Origin: JAULZV01 sp032117135 | GTDB taxonomy: Bacteria > Patescibacteriota > Minisyncoccia > Phycocordibacterales > JAACPR01 | NCBI GenBank assembly: GCA_032117135.1 | Contig: JAULZV010000051.1 | Coordinates: 1 to 10,887, forward strand | DNA: 10,887 nt | Direction: 5' to 3' | Shown here: positions 6,267 through 10,887 of the stretch, piece by piece | How the letters are laid out: each line of letters starts with the position of its first letter | How positions within the stretch are numbered: the stretch's first letter is position 1 | Notes under the pieces: generated by a model | Seen by the model: the letters and a program-made list of their open reading frames with translations, nothing else | Database searches by the model: none | What the model was told of the DNA's origin: nothing | Translations under genes and position numbers: made by a program

Positions 6267-6806
6267 ATGAAAAGTCCGTTACATACTTCCCGTACAAATC
6301 AAACATCAGGTTTTACCCTTATTGAGCTTCTTGTTGCTGTTGCAATTATTTCACTTATGTCATCTATCGTACTTGCCTTTGTGAACGAAACCAAGCTTAA
6401 AGCCACTGATAGATCTATCGAACTTCTTCTTGGAACAGTTCGAACCGAAGCTGAGTTTTATCATAATGTGAGAGGAGGATATCGAGTTGCTCCAGGCACA
6501 GCTGCAAATAATCTTTGTAATGCAAATACCACTGCTTTCAATTCTACTTTTATTCGTACTGCAGGCAATACTGGTGAAGCTTTGACTCATGCAACAATTA
6601 TTAATGATGCATTGACGAAGGCAATTGCACAAAGTACTGGTCAGCTTAGTCGGTGTAAGGTAAGTGCTGATGGTAAAATGTACTATATAGCCCTTCAACG
6701 TAAAACAAGTGCTAATTCATATGTATGTACTGACTATACAGGAGTGATGAAATATATTACGACACCTAAACAAAATACTAATAATGCTGCCGATTTTAGT
6801 TGCTAG
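6267..6806 (+). CDS. Type IV pilin-like protein with prepilin cleavage site
   Basis: A 179-residue secreted subunit of a type IV pilus or pseudopilus. A 15-residue leader (MKSPLHTSRTNQTSG) ends in Gly15 before FTLIELLVAVAIISLMSSIVLAFV. This is the class III prepilin-peptidase site, with Glu at mature position 5 and a hydrophobic N-terminal helix that serves as membrane anchor and packing core. The globular part has four cysteines (84, 130, 154 and the last residue, 179), enough for two disulfides. SADGKMYYIALQRKTSANSYVC resembles the C-terminal sheet I recall in Parcubacteria pilins. The ATG at 6267 is preferred to an upstream GTG (6219) because the leader is then of normal length and a TATAAT lies just upstream. 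No other pilus gene is nearby; the assembly machinery must be elsewhere. Major or minor pilin cannot be decided. It sits between rnc and smc, an odd place, probably as its own transcription unit. Confidence 0.88.
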   Translation: MKSPLHTSRTNQTSGFTLIELLVAVAIISLMSSIVLAFVNETKLKATDRSIELLLGTVRTEAEFYHNVRGGYRVAPGTAANNLCNANTTAFNSTFIRTAGNTGEALTHATIINDALTKAIAQSTGQLSRCKVSADGKMYYIALQRKTSANSYVCTDYTGVMKYITTPKQNTNNAADFSC

Positions 6807-6824
6807 ATAAAATAACATGCTCGC

Positions 6825-6872
6825 ATATACACAAAATTACATCCACATCTGTGGATGTAATTTTGTGTATAT
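6825..6872. terminator. Perfect 23-bp hairpin between the pilin gene and smc
   Basis: Bases 6825-6847 and 6850-6872 are exact reverse complements with only TC between them; in RNA the loop would open to about four to six bases. Two more pairs (6822-6823 with 6874-6875) form after one mismatch. It begins 19 bases after the pilin stop and ends before the smc promoter, where a terminator belongs, but no U-tract follows on the plus strand. It may instead be a 3'-end stabiliser, an RNase III site or a protein-binding palindrome. Confidence 0.55.
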
Positions 6873-6885
6873 ACGCTTCATAATC

Positions 6886-6894
6886 TGATATTAT
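6886..6894 (+). promoter_or_regulatory. Extended -10 element of smc
   Basis: TGATATTAT (TG-n-TATTAT) ends 8 bases before the smc ATG at 6903. The surrounding 12-mer TCTGATATTATA (6884-6895) is identical to that before rnhB. The best -35 candidate at 17 bp (TGTATA, 6866-6871) is poor. A leaderless or very short leader is implied. Confidence 0.6.
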
Positions 6895-6902
6895 ATATTC
6901 AT

Positions 6903-9080
6903 ATGCGACTCACATCCCTGGAAATATCTGGCTTCAAGTCTTTCGCCAAGAAAGACTCTTTTTCTTTCGAAACTCCAATCTCTGCAATCGTAGGGCCTAA
7001 TGGTTCGGGCAAATCTAATGTCGCTGAAGCATTTCGTTTTGTGTTGGGTGAGCAATCAATCAAATCTATGCGTGGCAAAAAAGGTGAAGATCTTATTTTT
7101 AATGGTACGAGTACTGTTGCAAGACAAAATAAAGCATCAGTCAAAATAAAATTTGATAACCGAGATAGGCTTTTGAAAATTGATTTTGATGAAGTGATTC
7201 TGGAGAGAGCTGTTCATCGTGATGGTCAAAACGAATATTTTATCAATACGACAAAGGTGCGACTCAAAGATATTCACGAACTTCTTGCAGGGGCTAATAT
7301 TGGTTCGACGGGACATCATATTATTTCTCAAGGAGAAGCGGATCGAATTCTTAATACGTCTTCCAAAGAACGAAAAGAAATGTTAGAGGATGCGCTTGGT
7401 CTTAGGTTATATCAATATCGTAAACAAGACTCACAAAAGAAACTCGAAAAAACATCTGAAAATATTGTGCAAGTACAGTCACTTCGACGTGAAATCGCTC
7501 CACATATCAGATTTCTCAAAAAACAAGTTGAAAAAATAGAGAAAGCAGCTCAACTCAGACAAGAATTGCAACATGCATATCAGGATTATTTGTCTAAAGA
7601 ATACACATATATTACACATGCAAACATTCAAATCAGTGATCTGACAGTAATGCAAGAGACATTGAATCAAGTCAATCGTGAGATACAAGAATTTTCAACC
7701 AATCAAACCAAAGATACACATCAGGTAGATTCGTTGACCGCTAGCTTGTCAGTTCTCAAACAAGAATTCTCAACTCTCAGAGACACCGAATATCAGCACA
7801 TTCGTTCGATTGCTAGTTTGGAAGGACAGATACAGACACTTACTGATCTTCAAAAAACTGCTCCTGTACCATCTCTCGAAAAGATTGTCATCCAAAAAAG
7901 TGAAATTGAATCAAAAATAAAAGATCTCCAATCTATAGAATATGATTCGATTGATGTGATACGTATACATATTGAAGCACTGATTACATATCTTGAATCG
8001 CTTGTACATGACGATAAAAAAGAAGACATTCCTGTACAAGATCTCACTCCCAAAATTCTCACTCTTCAGGAAGATATTAAGCGTATTACAGGATCTCTCG
8101 AGGAGGTGCGGGCTTCTCAAATGAATATACGCGCCCAAATGTCTGGTATTGAAGCCCAAATTCAAGAAGTACAAAAACCTGTTTCAAGTGAACATATTAT
8201 TCGATTAATGAATCAAAAAACAGATTTAATGAGTCGAATCTCAGATATGCAATATAAACAAAAAGAACTTGAACAAGATCAAGGGGAATTCAATCGAGAA
8301 GTTCAAGAGGCTATTGTTCTTGCTGGTCGTCTGGTTGCTCAATATGCACAAAGTGAAGACCTCTCTGTTCTAGAGGAGTCACGTTCACTTCAAAAAGAGC
8401 GACGGCGGACTCTTGAAAGACTCAAGATCAGGATTGAAGAAATGGGCGTTGGAGCAAGTGACGACACAATGAAAGAATACAAAGAGGCTGTAGAGCGAGA
8501 TGAATTTCTTTCAAAAGAACTCGAAGATCTTACAACTGCTTCAAATGATTTACAAAAAGTAATCGATCATCTTAATGAAGAAATAGAACAAAAGTTCAAG
8601 ATTGGTGTTCAAAAAATAAATCTTCAATTTTCAAAATTCTTTGCAGTTATGTTTGACGGGGGAGAAGCAAGTCTAAAGCTTGAACAAAAACGAATCGAGA
8701 CAGGTGAAGATGAACCCGAAAAAATAGAAGAAGGGCTTGAAATCGATGTTAATCTTCCTCGCAAAAAAGTCAGAAGCTTGATGATGTTGTCAGGAGGAGA
8801 GCGAGCACTGACTTCAATTGCATTACTCTTTGCAATGTCTTCAGTTAACCCACCTCCTTTTATTATTCTTGATGAGACCGATGCTGCTCTTGATGAAGCC
8901 AATAGTCGGCGCTATGGAGATATGATCGAAAATCTCGCTAAACATTCGCAGTTGATTCTTATCACACACAATAGAGAAACAATGTCACGCGCAGGAGTTA
9001 TTTTTGGTATTACTATGATCGATGGCGCCTCAAAGGTCCTTTCAATCAAATTTGACGAAGCGGTGCTGGTTGCTAAATAG
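6903..9080 (+). CDS. smc: SMC-type chromosome segregation ATPase, short form without a hinge
   Basis: 725 residues, against about 1150-1200 for ordinary bacterial SMC. The N-terminal half-head has LEISGFKSFA, Walker A GPNGSGKS (31-38) and the Q-loop ISQGE (Gln143). The C-terminal half-head has the signature LSGGERALTS (629-638), Walker B FIILDE (653-658), the D-loop ALDEAN and the switch His in ITHNRETMS. These match SMC rather than RecN or Rad50. The middle (about 160-610) is charged, heptad-like coiled coil, with a likely turn near HDDKKEDIPVQD (369-380). I find no hinge: no glycine-rich globular segment of about 150 residues and no CxxC hook. The frame is open throughout, so this is not a simple frameshift. 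Such a protein could not dimerise by a standard hinge. SMC normally compacts and separates chromosomes; the role here is inferred. The stop overlaps rnr by 8 bp. No scpA or scpB lies in the window. Confidence 0.88.
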   Translation: MRLTSLEISGFKSFAKKDSFSFETPISAIVGPNGSGKSNVAEAFRFVLGEQSIKSMRGKKGEDLIFNGTSTVARQNKASVKIKFDNRDRLLKIDFDEVILERAVHRDGQNEYFINTTKVRLKDIHELLAGANIGSTGHHIISQGEADRILNTSSKERKEMLEDALGLRLYQYRKQDSQKKLEKTSENIVQVQSLRREIAPHIRFLKKQVEKIEKAAQLRQELQHAYQDYLSKEYTYITHANIQISDLTVMQETLNQVNREIQEFSTNQTKDTHQVDSLTASLSVLKQEFSTLRDTEYQHIRSIASLEGQIQTLTDLQKTAPVPSLEKIVIQKSEIESKIKDLQSIEYDSIDVIRIHIEALITYLESLVHDDKKEDIPVQDLTPKILTLQEDIKRITGSLEEVRASQMNIRAQMSGIEAQIQEVQKPVSSEHIIRLMNQKTDLMSRISDMQYKQKELEQDQGEFNREVQEAIVLAGRLVAQYAQSEDLSVLEESRSLQKERRRTLERLKIRIEEMGVGASDDTMKEYKEAVERDEFLSKELEDLTTASNDLQKVIDHLNEEIEQKFKIGVQKINLQFSKFFAVMFDGGEASLKLEQKRIETGEDEPEKIEEGLEIDVNLPRKKVRSLMMLSGGERALTSIALLFAMSSVNPPPFIILDETDAALDEANSRRYGDMIENLAKHSQLILITHNRETMSRAGVIFGITMIDGASKVLSIKFDEAVLVAK

Positions 9081-10887
9081 TGTTTGATAGCTCTAGATCC
9101 ATTTTCTTTTCTTCCATATTAGCACCAGCTACTTTTACCTGTACTTCATCACCAAGTCTAAAAACTTTGCCTGATTTTTCACCTACAATTTTGTATTCTT
9201 TTTCTGCAAATTTAAAGAAATCTTGACCGAGTTTAGAAATATGAACAAGTCCTTCAGCACCATTTTCTTCTATCGTCACAAAAAGACCCCATTTTGCAAC
9301 TCCGGTTATAATACCTTTGTATTCTTTACCGATATGTTGCGACATATATTCAATTTGTTTGTATTTGATTGATTCTCGTTCGGCTTCGGCAGCAGTGATT
9401 TCTTGTGAAGATGAGTGAGATGCTACTTCTGTAAGTTCGGCAAGTTCGTTTTCAGGAATCTTTTTTTTCTCAAGAAAATATCCAAGCATTCTATGTACGA
9501 TTAGATCAGGATATCGACGAATAGGGGAGGTGAAGTGCGTATAATAATCGAATGCGAGACCAAAGTGACCAAGGTTCTCAATCGAATAAATTGCTTTCGA
9601 CATTGTCTTGATTGTTGCGCTTGAAATAAGGTTTTCTTCTGGTTTGCCTTCAACTTCGGCAAGCAGTCTGTTGATGTCTTTAGGATCTACAGCCCCGTCA
9701 GGTTTGAGTTCGAGTTTGTATCCCATTGCTTTAAGAAACACAGTCAAATCCTGTAGTTTATCAACATCAGGAGAATTATGAACACGATACATAAGTCCTG
9801 CAGCTTTGCCTCCGTTGTGCTTTTCGTCTTGTTCAAAAATATATTTTGCAACAGATCTGTTGGCAAGAAGCATAAATTCTTCGATCAAGCTATGTGTGTC
9901 GATATGATCTTTCTTTTTGATGGCAGTAGGGAACATGAATTCATCCAATACAAATTCGAATTCTTCGGATGAAAATTTGATGGCACCGTTTGCGATTTTG
10001 TGGGCACCAAGTGTTTTGGAGATTTTGTTGAGGGTATCGAGTTCTTCATAAAAAAGTCCTTCTTTGGCATCAAGAATCTCTTGAGCCTCTTCATACGAGT
10101 ATCGTTTGTCTGAATGAATGACAGTGCGTCCATACCATACATCCGAAACCTGCGCTTTGGTGTTGATATGAAAGATGACTGAAAATGCGAGTCGATCTTC
10201 ATTTGGATTAAGACTACAAATATCATTTGAAAGAATTTCAGGAAGCATCGGAATGGTACGATCTACAAGATAAACCGAAAATGCACGTGCCTTGGCTTCA
10301 CTATCGAGTGCACTTCCAGGGGTCACAAAATGAGATACATCAGCGATGTGTACACCAATCTCGTACATATCGTCTGAGATTTTTTTGATTGAGAGGGCAT
10401 CATCAAAATCCTTTGCGGTGACAGGGTCAATGGTAAAGGTTGTTGTCTGACGCATATCACGACGCTTGGTGATCTCGTCTGTTGGAATGGGTGACCATGC
10501 AGCTTGGAGTGCCTTGGCTTCATCAATAATTGCTTGACTGAAGTCTGCAATAATACCTTTTTCAAGCAAGATAGATTTCATCTCTACTTCATGGTTACCT
10601 TTTGGACCGATTACTTGCACTAACTCGGCTTGTGGATTTTCGTTTGTCCAATCAGTGAGGCGAACTTGTGCTTTGTAATCAGCTTCAACTTTTTTAGAAT
10701 CTTCAGGGGAAAGATAAAAATTAACATACACGCGTCGGTCATCAGGGATAAGACGAGCTTGGTCGTCAGACTTTTTTTCGATATAACCAACAAAAGTAAC
10801 TCGGTTACGTTTGACAATAGCAGTAACTTGAGCTTGAGGTTTGTCATTGAGGTGCTCGGCTAGCATTCTAATTTCTACAATGTCGCC
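9073..10887 (-). CDS. rnr: Ribonuclease R (RNB/VacB family 3'-5' exoribonuclease), 5' end outside the window
   Basis: A processive exonuclease that degrades structured RNA, including rRNA and tmRNA-tagged mRNA. The frame stays open to the window edge (GDIVEIR precedes the first visible Met), so the N-terminus is missing. About 604 residues are seen. The order is: part of the cold-shock/OB region (VTFVGYIEKK, DDRRVYVNF); the RNB catalytic domain with TIDPVTAKDFDDALSI near 10385-10433, holding the four active-site aspartates; HIADVSHFV; LPEILSNDICSLNPNEDRLAF; YTHFTSPIRRYPDLIVHR near 9495-9548; and a C-terminal S1 domain (YKGIITGVAKWGLFVTIEENGAEGLVHISKL). The long basic tail of E. coli RNase R is absent. 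The S1 domain and the LPEILSND form favour RNase R over eukaryotic Rrp44. It converges on smc with an 8-bp overlap and no terminator between them. Confidence 0.95.
   Translation of the reverse strand, partial: GDIVEIRMLAEHLNDKPQAQVTAIVKRNRVTFVGYIEKKSDDQARLIPDDRRVYVNFYLSPEDSKKVEADYKAQVRLTDWTNENPQAELVQVIGPKGNHEVEMKSILLEKGIIADFSQAIIDEAKALQAAWSPIPTDEITKRRDMRQTTTFTIDPVTAKDFDDALSIKKISDDMYEIGVHIADVSHFVTPGSALDSEAKARAFSVYLVDRTIPMLPEILSNDICSLNPNEDRLAFSVIFHINTKAQVSDVWYGRTVIHSDKRYSYEEAQEILDAKEGLFYEELDTLNKISKTLGAHKIANGAIKFSSEEFEFVLDEFMFPTAIKKKDHIDTHSLIEEFMLLANRSVAKYIFEQDEKHNGGKAAGLMYRVHNSPDVDKLQDLTVFLKAMGYKLELKPDGAVDPKDINRLLAEVEGKPEENLISSATIKTMSKAIYSIENLGHFGLAFDYYTHFTSPIRRYPDLIVHRMLGYFLEKKKIPENELAELTEVASHSSSQEITAAEAERESIKYKQIEYMSQHIGKEYKGIITGVAKWGLFVTIEENGAEGLVHISKLGQDFFKFAEKEYKIVGEKSGKVFRLGDEVQVKVAGANMEEKKMDLELSNTI

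Noticed and set aside
7620..8430. Frameshift or internal deletion by assembly error as the reason for the short SMC
   Set aside because: The frame is open with consistent codon use and coiled-coil character throughout, and no hinge-like sequence appears in the other frames. An exact in-frame deletion cannot be fully excluded.
1..10887. CRISPR array, tRNA, rRNA or recoded genetic code
   Set aside because: No regularly spaced repeats and no tRNA-like cloverleaf or rRNA segments were seen. TGA ends dnaE and does not appear inside the recognised genes.

Overview
The window looks like chromosome from a member of the Patescibacteria (Candidate Phyla Radiation), most likely a Parcubacteria-type lineage. 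The base composition is AT-rich and genes are tightly packed, with gaps from 1 to about 100 bases. Ribosomal protein L32 is a cysteine-free form beginning RMRHTRAHT, the pilin is a small four-cysteine type, and SMC is unusually short. No start codon has a convincing Shine-Dalgarno sequence. TGA is a normal stop (dnaE ends with it), so the recoded Gracilibacteria/SR1 groups are unlikely. The lineage is inferred from protein character alone.

Layout. Positions 1-340 hold a short plus-strand remnant resembling the C-terminal part of a PemK/MazF-family toxin. It ends in a hairpin that could also terminate dnaE arriving from the other side. dnaE (replicative DNA polymerase III alpha) fills 397-3582 on the minus strand. 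It diverges from rnhB (RNase HII), with 19 bases between the two start codons and one shared, overlapping -10 element. rnhB ends inside a 20-bp inverted repeat. Directly after it a near-consensus promoter drives rpmF (L32), then nusB fused to a Nudix domain, then rnc (RNase III). A type IV pilin-like gene follows, then a perfect 23-bp hairpin, then a short hinge-less smc. smc runs tail-to-tail into rnr (RNase R, minus strand), overlapping it by 8 bp; rnr leaves the window at the right edge.

How the genes work together. rpmF, nusB and rnc form a ribosome-making unit: a ribosomal protein, an rRNA antitermination factor and the rRNA-processing nuclease. RNase HII and RNase R flank it, so four of the eight genes act on RNA or on RNA in DNA. 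dnaE, rnhB and smc serve replication, ribonucleotide repair and chromosome organisation. rnc next to smc is a familiar bacterial neighbourhood, but a pilin gene has been placed between them here.

The features most worth attention are the NusB-Nudix fusion with a damaged Nudix box, the hinge-less SMC, -10 elements placed 6-9 bases before start codons (which implies leaderless mRNAs), and three strong inverted repeats. I see no tRNA, rRNA, CRISPR array or complete mobile element. No stretch longer than about 100 bases lacks a gene.
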